64,000 nt of DNA from Exiguobacterium aurantiacum DSM 6208 (GCF_000702585.1 NZ_JNIQ01000001.1:2175001-2239000); one strand, 5' to 3'; shown: positions 1 to 9,959, counted from the stretch's first letter. Made by a program: numbers and translations. The notes: generated from the sequence alone by a model not told the origin.

Positions 1-862
1 CGGCCGCTTGAATCCACATGCCTTTTTTGACGGCGCTCAGCATCCGGTCGTCATCGTCGTCTCGTGCGAACACTTTGACGATGAGCGAATCCGTGTAGTC
101 GGTCAGTTTGAACGTGAACAGTTTCTTCCCGCTTTTCAACTCTTTTCGTTCTGCGGAGAAGACGAGCCCGCGAATCGCGACGCGGCGCTCTTCTTCGATG
201 ATCGTCTTGATTTGGACAATCTCATCTTTGATCAAGGCGCCCATACGCACTTCGGTGACGGGTTCCTCATTCGATTCGGTCGTCTTCGCGAACTGGGCGG
301 CCAAGGCGAGTTTTGCCTGCTCGATATCTTCTTGAACGACTTGTTCACGCAGCGCTTGATTCGCCTCCGCATCTTCAGAGAAGTGTGCCTGGCACGGTTT
401 TTTCGTGAAACCATACGCGCTATAGAGCGCCTGCACTTCTTGGCACAGCTCTTTGTCGACATAACTCGCCTCGGGAGCCGAACGGACCGGGATGAGCAGT
501 TTATTCTGTTCGAAACGCGGTCTGACCGAAGCGAAGTAACTGCGCATCGCACCTGACACTTGGCTCAGTTCGCTGACGATGCGTGGCCAATAATCGATAT
601 AATCCGCCTCCGTGCCACCCACCTCGGTCGAGAAACGCGCATACACTTCGTCCGCGAACGTCGCGTAACGGTTTTCGAGACGGCTCATGAATAACTGATG
701 GACGTCATACGGGAGCACATGATGGACGCAGAAATGGAACGTCCACGTGCGCCGCTGTTTATTGACGACGAGTCGTGTCAGTTCGGCACCATCAAATTGG
801 TCCGTCTCGGTCGTGATGCCGAGGTCGTTCAGTAACAATAACATCTTCTGATTTGCTTCCAC
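1..862 (-). CDS. polC: DNA polymerase III PolC-type alpha subunit, N-terminal part
   Basis: This is the N-terminal part (about 287 codons) of the replicative polymerase PolC of Firmicutes, a full-length family of roughly 1,430 residues; the rest lies beyond position 1. I start it at a GTG (862-860) preceded by AGGGGGG. The reading frame is open to the window edge. The translated end contains a stretch like FTFKLTDYTDSLIVKVFARD followed by VKKGMWIQAAG, which matches the OB-fold region of PolC, upstream of the exonuclease and polymerase domains. It follows proS, as in Bacillus. The truncation is caused by the window, not by mutation. Confidence 0.9.
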   Translation of the reverse strand, partial: MEANQKMLLLLNDLGITTETDQFDGAELTRLVVNKQRRTWTFHFCVHHVLPYDVHQLFMSRLENRYATFADEVYARFSTEVGGTEADYIDYWPRIVSELSQVSGAMRSYFASVRPRFEQNKLLIPVRSAPEASYVDKELCQEVQALYSAYGFTKKPCQAHFSEDAEANQALREQVVQEDIEQAKLALAAQFAKTTESNEEPVTEVRMGALIKDEIVQIKTIIEEERRVAIRGLVFSAERKELKSGKKLFTFKLTDYTDSLIVKVFARDDDDDRMLSAVKKGMWIQAA

Positions 863-896
863 GGGTAAGTAGTCCCCCCTTTAATCATACGGTGTC

Positions 897-935
897 GAAA
901 AATGAAGGTGACGGCAAGAAACCGTCACCTTCATC
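897..935 (-). terminator. Intrinsic terminator after proS
   Basis: On the minus strand a perfect 13-bp stem (arms 902-914 and 922-934, 7-base loop) is followed by a short T run. It lies 3 bases after the proS stop and about 35 bases before the polC start, so it should separate or attenuate transcription between the two. Confidence 0.85.
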
Positions 936-937
936 GA

Positions 938-2638
938 TCAATGCGTCTCGTTAAGTTGCGCGACAATCACTTGCGGCAACTCATCTACCGTTGTTTCAAT
1001 CACGTCGCCCGTAGCACGGACTTTTACTTCGACGATGCCTTCACCGGCTTTTTTCCCGACGTTGATTCGAATCGGCAAACCGATCAAATCGGCATCGGCG
1101 AACTTGACGCCGGCCCGTTCTTTACGGTCATCATACAACACATCGTACTTCGACGACAGCTGTTCGTATAGACGGTTCGAAAGTTCGAGTTGCGTCTCAT
1201 CTTTCGCGTTGATTGCAATCAAATGCAAATCAAACGGTGCGACACTCTTTGGCCACACGATACCGCGGTCGTCATGATGCTGTTCGACGATTGCCGAAAG
1301 CGTACGTGAGACCCCGATGCCGTAACAACCCATGATCAATGGTTCGGCCCGTCCTTCCTCGTTCAAGAACGTCGCCCCCATTGCTTCTGAATAACGCGTC
1401 CCGAGCTTGAACACTTGTCCGACCTCGATGCCTCGCGCGAAGCGAACAGGGCCTGACTCGTCTGGCGCCATATCGCCTTCGACGACGAACCGAAGATCAT
1501 GGTACGTCAAATGGGCGAGGTCACGCTCGGCGTTGACGTGCAAGAAGTGCGTGTTCGCCTCATTCGCGCCGCACACCGCGTCAAGCAAATACTTGACGGC
1601 ATAGTCAGCAACGACTTTCACCGGGGCGTTGATCGGTCCGAGCGTCCCTGGCTCACATCCGAACAGCTCGATGATTTTCGCCTCGTCCTCCATTTGGATG
1701 TCGAGTCCGCCGAGCGCGTTCTTCACTTTGACGTCGTTCGCTTCGTGATCACCGCGGACGATCGCCATGACCGTCTCACCATCGACGTTGAAGAGGACCG
1801 ACTTGATCGTCGTCTTCACATCGACATCGAGGAAACGGGCGACGTCTTCGATCGTCTTGTTGTCTTCTGTGTCGACTTTCTCAAGCGATGACACGTCTCC
1901 TGTTTGCATCTCATAACGGTCTAACGTCTCGGCCATCTCGATGTTTGCTGCGTACGAAGACGAGTCTGTATAGACGATCGTATCTTCGCCGATAGCGGCG
2001 AGCGCTTGGAACTCATGCGTATCTTTTCCACCGATTGCGCCTGAATCCGCCACGACCGGACGATACTTTAATCCGACCCGGTCGAAGATGCGTGAGTAGG
2101 CGTTATACATGTTGTCATACTCTTCATCCAAACCGGCTTGGTCGGCATGGAATGAGTACGCGTCTTTCATCAAAAACTCACGACCGCGGAGCAGCCCAAA
2201 ACGCGGACGGCGCTCGTCGCGATATTTCGCTTGAATTTGATACAAGTTGACCGGCAATTTCTTATATGAGTTCAACTCGTCACGTACGATCGAAGTGATC
2301 AACTCTTCATGTGTCGCACCGAGGGCGAAGCGACGGTCGTGGCGATCCGTCAAGCGCATGAGTTCAGGACCGTAAATCCCCCAGCGTCCCGTCTCTTCCC
2401 ACAGCTCGGCCGGTTGGATCGCCGGCATAAGCAATTCTTGTGCTCCGGCACGGTTCATCTCTTCACGGATGACGGTTTGGATATTTTGTAATACTTTGTG
2501 ACCGAGCGGCAAATACGAATAGATGCCGGCCGCGTTTTGACGAATAAATCCTCCACGGACGAGAAGCTGGTGGCTGATTGCCTCAGCATCAGCAGGAACT
2601 TCTCGAAGTGTTGGCATAAGCAATCTCGATTGTTTCAT
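938..2638 (-). CDS. proS: Prolyl-tRNA synthetase
   Basis: Class II synthetase that charges tRNA-Pro with proline, about 566 residues, the usual bacterial size. Motif 2 is visible as [12 protein letters not shown] and motif 3 as [10 protein letters not shown]. The central 240-370 region is the editing (INS) domain that hydrolyses Ala-tRNA-Pro in the bacterial-type enzyme, and the C-terminal anticodon-binding domain contains the LPIRINVG stretch. I use the ATG at 2638 ([11 protein letters not shown]), which aligns with family N termini. A TTG three codons upstream (2647) has better spacing to the AGAAGGG ribosome site and is a real alternative. It lies downstream of rseP in the uppS-cdsA-dxr-rseP-proS operon and is followed by a terminator. 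Confidence 0.96.
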   Translation of the reverse strand: MKQSRLLMPTLREVPADAEAISHQLLVRGGFIRQNAAGIYSYLPLGHKVLQNIQTVIREEMNRAGAQELLMPAIQPAELWEETGRWGIYGPELMRLTDRHDRRFALGATHEELITSIVRDELNSYKKLPVNLYQIQAKYRDERRPRFGLLRGREFLMKDAYSFHADQAGLDEEYDNMYNAYSRIFDRVGLKYRPVVADSGAIGGKDTHEFQALAAIGEDTIVYTDSSSYAANIEMAETLDRYEMQTGDVSSLEKVDTEDNKTIEDVARFLDVDVKTTIKSVLFNVDGETVMAIVRGDHEANDVKVKNALGGLDIQMEDEAKIIELFGCEPGTLGPINAPVKVVADYAVKYLLDAVCGANEANTHFLHVNAERDLAHLTYHDLRFVVEGDMAPDESGPVRFARGIEVGQVFKLGTRYSEAMGATFLNEEGRAEPLIMGCYGIGVSRTLSAIVEQHHDDRGIVWPKSVAPFDLHLIAINAKDETQLELSNRLYEQLSSKYDVLYDDRKERAGVKFADADLIGLPIRINVGKKAGEGIVEVKVRATGDVIETTVDELPQVIVAQLNETH

Positions 2639-2669
2639 AGGTATCAACGTTTCCCTTCTCTAACACGTT

Positions 2670-3920
2670 CTATTTGAAAAATGATTGGATATCGTTCCAC
2701 GTGACGATGAGCATCAACAGCATCAACAGTGCGAAGCCGATGAAATGCACAAAGCCTTCTTTCTTCGGATCGATCGGCCGGCCGCGTACAGCTTCGAAGA
2801 TGAGGAAGATCAGTCTTCCTCCGTCGAGGGCCGGGAGCGGCAACAAGTTGAAAATGGCCAAGTTGACGGAAAGGAGTGCCGTCCAGTTGAGGAGCATGAT
2901 GAGCCCGCTCGCCGCGACTTCGTCCGTCATGCGGACGATCCCGACCGGTCCGGCCAGTTGATCGACACCAACTTGACCCGTCACGAGGTCTCCGACGGCA
3001 GAAAAGATGAGCGTCGACATCGTCCACGTCGTCTCGGCACCGGTCGTGAACGCTTTCGTCGGCGACCGTTCAAGCGCGTTCGTGACCCCTAAGATCCCGA
3101 CCGTCTCCCCGTTTTGTTCAAGCGGTTGCGGCGTGAGCGTGACCGTCTGTTCTGTACCGTCACGGACGTACGTCACTTCTGTCGGCACGTCAGCCCGGTC
3201 CGCGAGCGCGGCGCGTAATTCCGCCCAATTGTCGAGTTCGTTTCCTTCGATTGAAACAATTTCATCTCCCGCCATGAGCCCGGCCGCAGCCGCAGCTGAT
3301 TCCGGTTGGACCGTCCCGATTTGTCCGTCATCCGTCGGTGTCCCTTGGACGAGGCCGACGACGACTAACAAGATGAAGGCAAGGACGAAGTTCATCGCCG
3401 GGCCGGCCGCGATGGCGAGCACACGTTTCCACACCGATTGGGCCCCGAACGTCCGGTCGTAAGGTGCGATTTGAATTTCCATGCCTTGGTCGACAAGGAG
3501 TGTCTCTCGTTCGAGCTCGTAAACCCGAACCTCTTCATCGACGAGCAGTTGCACTTTCAACTCACGAATCGAATCAAATTTATCAACAGTCCCGACGACA
3601 TGAATGTCTGTCGCCTCGTCTGGCTGAAAATAGACACGGTCGACCGTACCTGTCTTCGTCAAACGCAAACCAACGTGTTGACCCGCTTTCACTTCGATCG
3701 GTTCAAAATCTTCTCCTGCCATTTTGACGTATCCGCCGATCGGCAAAAGCCGAATCGTGTAGAGCGTCTCATTCTTTCTAAAAGACAGAATTTTCGGCCC
3801 GAAGCCGATTGCAAATTCATGACAGAGAATCCCTGCCCGTTTCGCCATGACGAGGTGGCCCCATTCATGGACTGAAATGAGTACCCCAAACATCAAAACG
3901 ATGGCGATAAAAGTCGTCAT
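2670..3920 (-). CDS. rseP: Site-2 intramembrane zinc metalloprotease RseP
   Basis: Membrane-embedded protease of the site-2 family (YluC/RasP in Bacillus, RseP in E. coli), which cuts anti-sigma factors and signal-peptide remnants within the membrane. The zinc motif HEWGH lies about residue 18 in the first membrane segment. The second metal ligand region is seen as LPALDGGR near residue 365. A PDZ domain (about 190-270, with GLMAGDEIVSIEG) sits between membrane segments. The length of 416 residues is typical. It lies 16 bases after dxr and 31 bases before proS, so it is almost certainly cotranscribed with the lipid and isoprenoid genes. Confidence 0.96.
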   Translation of the reverse strand: MTTFIAIVLMFGVLISVHEWGHLVMAKRAGILCHEFAIGFGPKILSFRKNETLYTIRLLPIGGYVKMAGEDFEPIEVKAGQHVGLRLTKTGTVDRVYFQPDEATDIHVVGTVDKFDSIRELKVQLLVDEEVRVYELERETLLVDQGMEIQIAPYDRTFGAQSVWKRVLAIAAGPAMNFVLAFILLVVVGLVQGTPTDDGQIGTVQPESAAAAAGLMAGDEIVSIEGNELDNWAELRAALADRADVPTEVTYVRDGTEQTVTLTPQPLEQNGETVGILGVTNALERSPTKAFTTGAETTWTMSTLIFSAVGDLVTGQVGVDQLAGPVGIVRMTDEVAASGLIMLLNWTALLSVNLAIFNLLPLPALDGGRLIFLIFEAVRGRPIDPKKEGFVHFIGFALLMLLMLIVTWNDIQSFFK

Positions 3921-3936
3921 TGTCTATTCCCCACCT

Positions 3937-5082
3937 TCACTTTCCTTGCTGAATCTGTTCACGAACCGCCTGGTCGACTTGTAATATTTGCTCAAGTGTC
4001 GGTTCTTCAATCACTGCATGGGCTTCCATCGCTGCTTCGACGAGCCGTTCGATATCTAAAAACGCGATTTCTCCGTTCAAGAACCGCTCGACAGCCGCTT
4101 CGTTCGCCGCGTTGAGCACCGTCGGCATCGAACCGCCGGCACGTCCGGCATCAAAGGCGAGCCGGAGCGCGGGATAGCGTACAAAATCCGCTTCCGCGAA
4201 ATGGAGCGTCCCGATTTCTCTCAAGTTTAACCGCTTGTTCCCTTCGATTTCAAGCCGTTTCGGTGCAGATAACGCGTAAAGGATCGGTCCGCGCATATCC
4301 GGGTTGCCCAGTTGTGCCATGACGGCAGCGTCTTTAAACTCGACCATCGAATGAATGATTGACTCGCGATGGAGCACCACTTCAATATCATTATAATCGA
4401 TATCGAACAACCAGTGCGCCTCGATGACTTCGAGTCCTTTATTGAACATCGTCGCCGAGTCGATCGTGATCTTTGCCCCCATCGACCAGTTTGGGTGATT
4501 GAGCGCCTGTTCGACGGTCACATCAACCAACTCTTCCCGCGTTTTGTCGCGGAAGCTACCACCTGATGCCGTCAAGATGATCTTCGCGACATCTTCGCGG
4601 CGTTCCCCGTTCAGGCATTGATAGATGGCCGAATGTTCACTATCGACCGGAAGCAAGTTGACACCGTACTCTTTGACGGCGGCCATGACGAGATGCCCTG
4701 CCGTCACGAGCGTCTCTTTGTTCGCGAGCGCGATATCTTTGCCGGCTTTGATCGCAGCGAGCGTCGGTTCAAGTCCGACCGCTCCGACGACTGCGGTGAC
4801 GACCACATCAGCCCGTTCCGCCGTCGCACATTCGATCAACCCTTCCAGTCCGATGAAAAAGAGTGGTTCGTATGTAAGGCGTGGTTTGAGTTGTTCGAGC
4901 ACTTCGATATTTTTGGCCGACACGTATTTCGGACGAAGGCGGTTGATCCATTCTTCGGCTACCTCGATATTCGTTCCGAACGCATATGCCTCAAGTTCAA
5001 ACAAGTCGGGGTGCTGCTCGATCACGTCGCACGTCTGTACGCCGATCGAGCCAGTCGCCCCGAGTAAGCTGATTCGCATCAT
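3937..5082 (-). CDS. dxr: 1-deoxy-D-xylulose 5-phosphate reductoisomerase
   Basis: Converts 1-deoxy-D-xylulose 5-phosphate to 2-C-methyl-D-erythritol 4-phosphate with NADPH, the committed step of the MEP isoprenoid pathway. The NADPH-binding [10 protein letters not shown] is at the N terminus. The metal and substrate residues appear in [24 protein letters not shown] and the [19 protein letters not shown] region (shown only as landmarks: [19 protein letters not shown]). The length of 381 is standard. The start has AAGGAG seven bases upstream. It lies between cdsA and rseP, and its product feeds the undecaprenyl route served by uppS in the same operon. Confidence 0.97.
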   Translation of the reverse strand: MMRISLLGATGSIGVQTCDVIEQHPDLFELEAYAFGTNIEVAEEWINRLRPKYVSAKNIEVLEQLKPRLTYEPLFFIGLEGLIECATAERADVVVTAVVGAVGLEPTLAAIKAGKDIALANKETLVTAGHLVMAAVKEYGVNLLPVDSEHSAIYQCLNGERREDVAKIILTASGGSFRDKTREELVDVTVEQALNHPNWSMGAKITIDSATMFNKGLEVIEAHWLFDIDYNDIEVVLHRESIIHSMVEFKDAAVMAQLGNPDMRGPILYALSAPKRLEIEGNKRLNLREIGTLHFAEADFVRYPALRLAFDAGRAGGSMPTVLNAANEAAVERFLNGEIAFLDIERLVEAAMEAHAVIEEPTLEQILQVDQAVREQIQQGK

Positions 5083-5094
5083 CTTGACACTCCT

Positions 5095-5892
5095 TTATAA
5101 CAAATTGAAAATCCAAATGACCGTGAACACCGCGATCATACTGTCGAACCGGTCCAAAATCCCACCGTGGCCAGGCAATAAATGACCCGAGTCTTTCACA
5201 CCATAATGACGTTTATATGCCGATTGTACCAAATCTCCGAGCTGGCCGACGACTGCGACGACGATGGCGAGGATGACGACTTCTATAAACGGTAAGATTG
5301 GATCGACTAAAATAAACACCAGACCAGTGATGATGGCCGACACGATACCACCGACCGCTCCTTCGATCGTCTTGTTCGGACTGATCGACGGCCATAGTTT
5401 CGTCTTCCCGATCGCTTTTCCAGTGAAGTAGGCACCTGAGTCGGTCGCCCAAATGATAAAGAGCACGAGGAGTACTTTACTAAGCCCGTCGTCTGAGAGA
5501 CGGACGAGAGCAAAACTTGAGAAGCCGATGACGAGGTACACAGCCGAGACGAAGTAGAAGCTGGCGTCTTCATATGTGAAACGGTTTTTCGTGACGACCG
5601 TCCAGAAAAGCAGCAACGTTAAACCTAAAATCATCCATTGGTTGACCGACATCGGCAAGTCGCTCATGTCCATTTGACGTTCGAGCAGCATCATCACGAA
5701 CGGGAACGCGACGAGAAGCACGGTCACGAGAAACGGGAACGCGGTCAATTTGTGCTTCCTCATCAACGTGAACTCGCTCAACCCGATCAAGGCGAGCACA
5801 CCCATCAAGATGACGAACGGACTGCCGCCAAGGGCAATCAACGTCACGAAAATCGCTCCGGCCCAAAGACCGGTTATGATTCTTGTTTTCAT
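5095..5892 (-). CDS. cdsA: Phosphatidate cytidylyltransferase (CDP-diglyceride synthase)
   Basis: Integral membrane enzyme making CDP-diacylglycerol from phosphatidic acid and CTP, the branch point of phospholipid synthesis. Several hydrophobic segments cover the N-terminal two thirds. The family signature is visible near the C terminus: ATDSGAYFTGKAIGK, then SPNKTIEGAVGG, then LPGHGGILDRFDS. The length of 265 is usual. Its ATG overlaps the uppS stop by 4 bases (5889-5892), a sign of translational coupling. dxr follows after 12 bases. Confidence 0.96.
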   Translation of the reverse strand: MKTRIITGLWAGAIFVTLIALGGSPFVILMGVLALIGLSEFTLMRKHKLTAFPFLVTVLLVAFPFVMMLLERQMDMSDLPMSVNQWMILGLTLLLFWTVVTKNRFTYEDASFYFVSAVYLVIGFSSFALVRLSDDGLSKVLLVLFIIWATDSGAYFTGKAIGKTKLWPSISPNKTIEGAVGGIVSAIITGLVFILVDPILPFIEVVILAIVVAVVGQLGDLVQSAYKRHYGVKDSGHLLPGHGGILDRFDSMIAVFTVIWIFNLL

Positions 5893-6629
5893 GTCACACC
5901 ACCAAACCGGCGCGTCCGCATATTGTACGCTTCAATTGCTTCCATGAAGTGATCACGTTTGAACTCTGGCCACAACACGTCTGTAAAGTGTAGCTCGGCA
6001 TATGCCCCTTGCCATAGTAAGAAGTTCGACAGGCGCTGTTCACCGCTCGTACGAATGATCAAGTCCACGTCTTGCATATTCGTCATGAGCCGTTCCCCGA
6101 TCATCACATCATCGATCTGTTCAGGCTGGATTCGTCCAGCCGCCACATCTTCGGCGATCAGTCGCATCGCTTGGACGAGTTCGTCACGGCCACCGTAGTT
6201 CAAGGCGAAGACGAGGTCTAGCCCTGTGTTCGTCGCCGTCCGGGTCCGGGCCTCGTCGACCGCCTCACGTGTGCCCCGGGGCAATCTCGTCACGTCTCCT
6301 GCGACGAGGACACGGACATTTTGCTCATCGAGCTCTTTTAAGTCCGTCTCCAAAAACTGCTTCGGCAACTTCATTAAGAAGTTGACTTCTTCTTCTGGAC
6401 GGGTCCAATTCTCTGTCGAGAACGCGTAAAGTGTCAACGACTTGATCCCGAGTTCTTGAGCCGTCCGGACTGATTCCCGGACCGATTTCATCCCTTCCCG
6501 GTGACCCATGATGCGCGGGAGCCCACGTTTCTTCGCCCAACGGCCGTTGCCGTCCATGATGATGGCGACGTGTTCAGGGATGCTCAATTCCGCCTCGGTC
6601 TTCGTGGTCGGATTCATCCATTTAAACAT
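5889..6629 (-). CDS. uppS: Isoprenyl transferase (undecaprenyl diphosphate synthase)
   Basis: Cis-prenyltransferase that extends farnesyl diphosphate to undecaprenyl diphosphate, the lipid carrier for cell wall synthesis. The catalytic N-terminal motif MDGNGRWAKKRG and the later IRTSGEQRLSNFLLWQ are clear. The length is 246 residues. The start at 6629 has AGGAGG at proper spacing. It is the first gene after the frr terminator, and the following cdsA overlaps it by 4 bases. I see no strong promoter of its own: a TACAAT at 6644-6649 lacks a good -35. Confidence 0.97.
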   Translation of the reverse strand: MFKWMNPTTKTEAELSIPEHVAIIMDGNGRWAKKRGLPRIMGHREGMKSVRESVRTAQELGIKSLTLYAFSTENWTRPEEEVNFLMKLPKQFLETDLKELDEQNVRVLVAGDVTRLPRGTREAVDEARTRTATNTGLDLVFALNYGGRDELVQAMRLIAEDVAAGRIQPEQIDDVMIGERLMTNMQDVDLIIRTSGEQRLSNFLLWQGAYAELHFTDVLWPEFKRDHFMEAIEAYNMRTRRFGGVT

Positions 6630-6650
6630 ACTCTATCCTCCTGATTGTAT

Positions 6651-6682
6651 GAAAGAGGGACCCTCTCAATAAAAGGGTCCCC
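6651..6682 (-). terminator. Intrinsic terminator after frr
   Basis: GGGACCC and GGGTCCC arms (6657-6663 and 6675-6681) with an 11-base loop are followed on the minus strand by a TCTTTC tract. It lies between frr and uppS, about 20 bases before the uppS ribosome site. TACAAT follows at once (6644-6649), so a weak uppS promoter may overlap the hairpin. Confidence 0.75.
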
Positions 6683-6712
6683 ACACAGCTTTTTGGTATA
6701 CCACTTCCGTGA

Positions 6713-7273
6713 TTACACTTCCATGATTTCTTTTTCTTTGACCGCTGCAGATTCATCAATCTTTTTGATGTAAGAATCCGTTAACGTTTGGACGTCGTCC
6801 GCATAGCCGCGAAGATCGTCTTCCGTCAAATCACCGTCTTTTTCGAGTTTCTTCAAGTTCTCGTTGGCGTCACGGCGGACGTTACGGACCGCTACTTTCG
6901 CTTCTTCCGCATACTTCTTCGTGATTTTAACGAGTTCTTTGCGGCGCTCTTCCGTTAAAGCTGGGATGGCGAGACGGATGACCGTACCGTCAGACGATGG
7001 TGACAAACCGAGGTCCGCTTTTTGAATCGCTTTCTCAACTTCCGAGACGAGTGATTTGTCCCACGGTTGAATCAAGAGAAGGCGCGCTTCTGGGGTGTTG
7101 ATGTTCGCCACTTGGTTGAGTGGCGTCGGCACACCGTAGTAATCGACTTGGACCGGGTCCAAAATCGATGCGCTCGCGCGACCTGTGCGAAGCGTCCCGA
7201 AGTCGCGTTTAAGCGCGGCATGGGCTTTCTCCATTTTTTCTTCAGCAGTTTTCAACACTTCATTTACACTCAT
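6713..7273 (-). CDS. frr: Ribosome recycling factor
   Basis: Works with EF-G to split post-termination ribosomes so that they can be reused. It is 186 residues, the standard size, with the all-helical domain I split around a small beta domain. The landmarks [12 protein letters not shown] and [17 protein letters not shown] match the family closely. Its ATG overlaps the pyrH stop by 4 bases (7270-7273), so the two are translationally coupled, as in the conserved pyrH-frr pair of bacteria. Confidence 0.98.
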   Translation of the reverse strand: MSVNEVLKTAEEKMEKAHAALKRDFGTLRTGRASASILDPVQVDYYGVPTPLNQVANINTPEARLLLIQPWDKSLVSEVEKAIQKADLGLSPSSDGTVIRLAIPALTEERRKELVKITKKYAEEAKVAVRNVRRDANENLKKLEKDGDLTEDDLRGYADDVQTLTDSYIKKIDESAAVKEKEIMEV

Positions 7274-7995
7274 GAATTGATTCCTCCTACTACCGTCCCG
7301 ATATGTTCCCCGAGTACGACACGTTTAATGTTTCCTTCTTCAAGCAATGAGAATACAATTAGTGGAATATGATTGTCCATACAGAGTGATGTCGCCGTCG
7401 AGTCCATGACTTGGAGACCGTCTTTGAGTACGTCCAAGTACGTGAGCGTCTCGTACTTCACCGCTTCCGGGTCGTGTTTCGGGTCGGCAGAATAGACGCC
7501 GTCCACGTTGTTTTTCCCCATCAGGATGACGTCAGCTTCAATTTCGGCTGCCCGAAGTGCCGCTGTCGTGTCTGTCGAGAAATACGGGTTGCCCGTTCCG
7601 GCCGCGAAGATGACGACACGTCCTTTTTCAAGGTGACGCATTGCACGACGACGGATGTACGGTTCCGCGACTTGGCGCATTTCAATCGATGTTTGGACGC
7701 GTGTTTGGACGTCGTGTGATTCAAGGCTGTCTTGAAGGGCGAGTGAGTTAAGGACTGTCGCGAGCATGCCCATATAATCGGCGTTCGCCCGGTCCATACC
7801 GAGTTCGCTACCGGTTTTCCCGCGCCAGATGTTGCCGGCGCCAACGACGACGGCGACTTCTACACCCATTTCCACGAGTTCTTTAATTTGTCCAGAAATC
7901 GAGTTGACGATCGATGGATCGATGCCGTACCCTTGATTACCTGCGAGCGCTTCTCCACTCAATTTTAACACAATTCTCTTATATTTCGGTTCCAT
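7270..7995 (-). CDS. pyrH: UMP kinase
   Basis: Phosphorylates UMP to UDP with ATP in pyrimidine nucleotide synthesis; the bacterial enzyme is a hexamer of the amino acid kinase fold. The N-terminal [11 protein letters not shown], the glycine-rich [11 protein letters not shown] and the [11 protein letters not shown] region mark the ATP and UMP sites. The length is 241 residues. The start has GAGGAGG seven bases upstream. A terminator-like hairpin precedes this ribosome site, so expression may come from a local promoter or from limited read-through from tsf. Confidence 0.97.
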   Translation of the reverse strand: MEPKYKRIVLKLSGEALAGNQGYGIDPSIVNSISGQIKELVEMGVEVAVVVGAGNIWRGKTGSELGMDRANADYMGMLATVLNSLALQDSLESHDVQTRVQTSIEMRQVAEPYIRRRAMRHLEKGRVVIFAAGTGNPYFSTDTTAALRAAEIEADVILMGKNNVDGVYSADPKHDPEAVKYETLTYLDVLKDGLQVMDSTATSLCMDNHIPLIVFSLLEEGNIKRVVLGEHIGTVVGGINS

Positions 7996-8015
7996 ACTTT
8001 GCCTCCTCTTGCTTG

Positions 8016-8072
8016 AAAAAAGGGAACACGCTCCCTTAACGAACTAACTCAAGGTTATACAGACGTGTTCCC
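8016..8072 (-). terminator. Terminator or attenuator between tsf and pyrH
   Basis: On the minus strand the arms 8064-8072 and 8022-8030 (GGGAACACG with CGTGTTCCC) can pair over a long loop. The 3' arm can instead form a short hairpin, AAGGGA with TCCCTT (8020-8037). Either is followed by a T6 run ending just before the pyrH ribosome site. The two alternative structures share one T tract, so this could be an attenuator as well as the tsf terminator. Confidence 0.7.
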
Positions 8073-8081
8073 AATTTTGAA
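8054..8081 (-). promoter_or_regulatory. Possible pyrH promoter
   Basis: TTCAAA (8076-8081) and TATAAC (8054-8059) are spaced by 16 bases on the minus strand, a fair sigma-A match. The elements lie inside the 5' arm and loop of the tsf-pyrH hairpin region, so a transcript from here would carry only the shorter terminator hairpin. Confidence 0.4.
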
Positions 8082-8101
8082 TGCATCACGTGTGACGCAG
8101 A

Positions 8102-8983
8102 TTATTTTTTAAGTTGGTTCATAACTTCTTCAGCAAAGTTTTCTTCGCGTTTTTCCATGCCTTCGCCGACTTCGAAACGTACGAACGAGTTGACACGGCC
8201 GCCTTTAGACTCTACATATTTCCCAACTTTGAAGTCAGCATCTTTGACGAATGTTTGGTCAACGAGGCAGATTTCCTCGAAGTACTTGTTCATGCGTCCT
8301 GCGATCATCTTCTCGACGATGTTCGCTGGCTTGCCTTCGTTGAGTGCTTGTTCAGTCAAGACTTTCTTCTCGCGGTCAGCTTCTTCAGCAGAAACTTCGT
8401 CGCGTGTCGCGTAAAGTGGACGTGCTGCTGCTACGTGCATCGCAACGTCTTTCGCAACTGTCTCGTCTGTCGTGCCGTCGATGATGACGACCGAACCGAT
8501 GCGTCCGCCCATGTGGAGGTATGTGCCGAACACAGCGTTGTCCGCTTTTTCAAGGACTGCGATACGACGAAGTGAGATTTTCTCTCCGATTGTCGATGCT
8601 TCTTCTTGAATGTGTGTCTCGAGCGTCTTACCTGCTACGAATTCAGAAGCGAGTGCTTCTTCCACTGTCGCTGCGCCTGAAGCGAGGACTGCGTTCGCAA
8701 CGTCGGAAACGAGCGTTTGGAACTTCTCGTTTTTCGCAACGAAGTCTGTTTCTGAGTTCACTTCGACGAGTGTAGCTTTGTTGCCGTCAACCGCTACTGC
8801 CGTCAAACCTTCTGCTGCGATGCGATCGCCTTTAGCTGCTGCTTTTGCGATCCCTTTTTCACGAAGGAAGTCGACTGCCGCTTGCATGTCACCGTTTGTT
8901 TCAGTGAGTGCTTTTTTGCAATCGAGCATACCTGCGCCTGTTTTTTCACGAAGTTCTTTTACCATTGCTGCTGTAACTGCCAT
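8102..8983 (-). CDS. tsf: Translation elongation factor Ts
   Basis: Guanine nucleotide exchange factor for EF-Tu. It is 293 residues with the N-terminal UBA-like domain ([19 protein letters not shown]) and the [10 protein letters not shown] motif that inserts into EF-Tu. The start at 8983 has AAGGAGG eight bases upstream. It follows rpsB after a strong terminator and a second small hairpin, and is followed by the pyrH attenuator region. Confidence 0.98.
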   Translation of the reverse strand: MAVTAAMVKELREKTGAGMLDCKKALTETNGDMQAAVDFLREKGIAKAAAKGDRIAAEGLTAVAVDGNKATLVEVNSETDFVAKNEKFQTLVSDVANAVLASGAATVEEALASEFVAGKTLETHIQEEASTIGEKISLRRIAVLEKADNAVFGTYLHMGGRIGSVVIIDGTTDETVAKDVAMHVAAARPLYATRDEVSAEEADREKKVLTEQALNEGKPANIVEKMIAGRMNKYFEEICLVDQTFVKDADFKVGKYVESKGGRVNSFVRFEVGEGMEKREENFAEEVMNQLKK

Positions 8984-9020
8984 CGGAAATTCCTCCTTGT
9001 AACACTACAAATTTTTAGAA

Positions 9021-9037
9021 GAAGGCACGATGCCTTC
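9021..9037 (-). other. Small hairpin in the tsf leader
   Basis: A perfect 7-bp inverted repeat, GAAGGCA and TGCCTTC with a 3-base loop, lies 38 bases before the tsf start. No T run follows, so it is not a terminator. It could stabilise or punctuate the tsf message after the rpsB terminator. Confidence 0.5.
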
Positions 9038-9049
9038 ATATGCATGTCC

Positions 9050-9087
9050 TAAAAAAAGGTGATAAAAGGCTTTCCCTTTATCACCTG
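9050..9087 (-). terminator. Intrinsic terminator between rpsB and tsf
   Basis: Ten-bp stem AGGTGATAAA with TTTATCACCT (9077-9086 and 9057-9066) followed by a T7 run on the minus strand. It sits 13 bases after the rpsB stop and probably lowers tsf relative to rpsB transcription; I see no strong tsf promoter after it. Confidence 0.88.
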
Positions 9088-9099
9088 TTGTCTAACTGA

Positions 9100-9840
9100 T
9101 TACTCAGCTTCTGTAGCTTCTGCTTCAGGTGCTACAGCTTCTTCAGCAACTTCTTCTTCGCCTTGTTTCGCTTCGATGATTGCATCTGCCATCTTCGAAG
9201 TGAGCAATTTAACCGCACGAATCGCATCGTCGTTCGCTGGGATGACGTAGTCGATCTCGTCTGGATCACAGTTTGTATCGACAATCGCAACGATTGGGAT
9301 GTTCAATTTGTGAGCTTCTGCAATCGCGATACGCTCTTTGCGTGGGTCAACGATGAAGAGTGCATCTGGAACGCCTGGCATATCTTTGATTCCGCCGAGG
9401 AACTTCTCAAGACGTGTCATTTCTTTTTTCAAGATGATGACTTCTTTCTTAGGAAGTACTTCGAACGTGCCGTCTGCTTCCATTTTCTCAAGTTGCTTCA
9501 AGCGGTTGATACGCTTTTTGATTGTTGAGAAGTTTGTGAGTGTTCCACCCAACCAACGCTCGTTGATGAAGTACATACCTGAACGGAGTGCTTCTTCTTT
9601 GATCGTGTCTTGAGCTTGTTTTTTCGTACCTACGAAGAGGACGTTTCCGCCTTCTGCCGCGAGTTCACGAACGAAGTTGTAAGCTTCGTCTACTTTTTTG
9701 ACCGTCTTTTGAAGGTCGATGATGTAGATCCCGTTACGCTCCGTGAAGATGTATTTCGCCATTTTTGGGTTCCAACGGCGTGTTTGGTGACCGAAGTGGA
9801 CACCTGCTTCGAGCAATTGTTTCATTGAAATTACTGCCAT
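9100..9840 (-). CDS. rpsB: Ribosomal protein S2
   Basis: Component of the small ribosomal subunit. It is 246 residues, with the S2 landmarks [28 protein letters not shown] and the [12 protein letters not shown] stretch. The C-terminal 20 residues are very acidic (Glu/Ala repeats), a common tail in Bacillales. It has a strong sigma-A promoter 120 bases upstream and a structured leader, and is followed by a terminator before tsf. Confidence 0.98.
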   Translation of the reverse strand: MAVISMKQLLEAGVHFGHQTRRWNPKMAKYIFTERNGIYIIDLQKTVKKVDEAYNFVRELAAEGGNVLFVGTKKQAQDTIKEEALRSGMYFINERWLGGTLTNFSTIKKRINRLKQLEKMEADGTFEVLPKKEVIILKKEMTRLEKFLGGIKDMPGVPDALFIVDPRKERIAIAEAHKLNIPIVAIVDTNCDPDEIDYVIPANDDAIRAVKLLTSKMADAIIEAKQGEEEVAEEAVAPEAEATEAE

Positions 9841-9890
9841 GATAAATTTCCTCCTTGTGGTTTAAAAAGTCCTCCGCCTCGTTCATCTTT

Positions 9891-9920
9891 GTATTCCGAC
9901 CTTTCGGCACCGAGGAATAC
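9891..9920 (-). promoter_or_regulatory. Hairpin in the rpsB leader RNA
   Basis: In the roughly 115-base leader of rpsB, a perfect 7-bp stem (GTATTCC with GGAATAC, 9914-9920 and 9891-9897) encloses a further GC-rich pairing region with a CCGAAAGG core. The position suits an S2-autoregulatory leader, as ribosomal protein operons often have, but I cannot match it to a named RNA family by eye. Confidence 0.5.
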
Positions 9921-9959
9921 CATCCCGAGACGTGTGTGATGTGTTTAACACCGAGAATT

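Noticed and set aside
8082-8099. Imperfect CACGTG-centred palindrome between tsf and pyrH as a regulator site
   Set aside because: One mismatch, no known regulator motif and no promoter directly over it; I mention it only as context for the pyrH leader.
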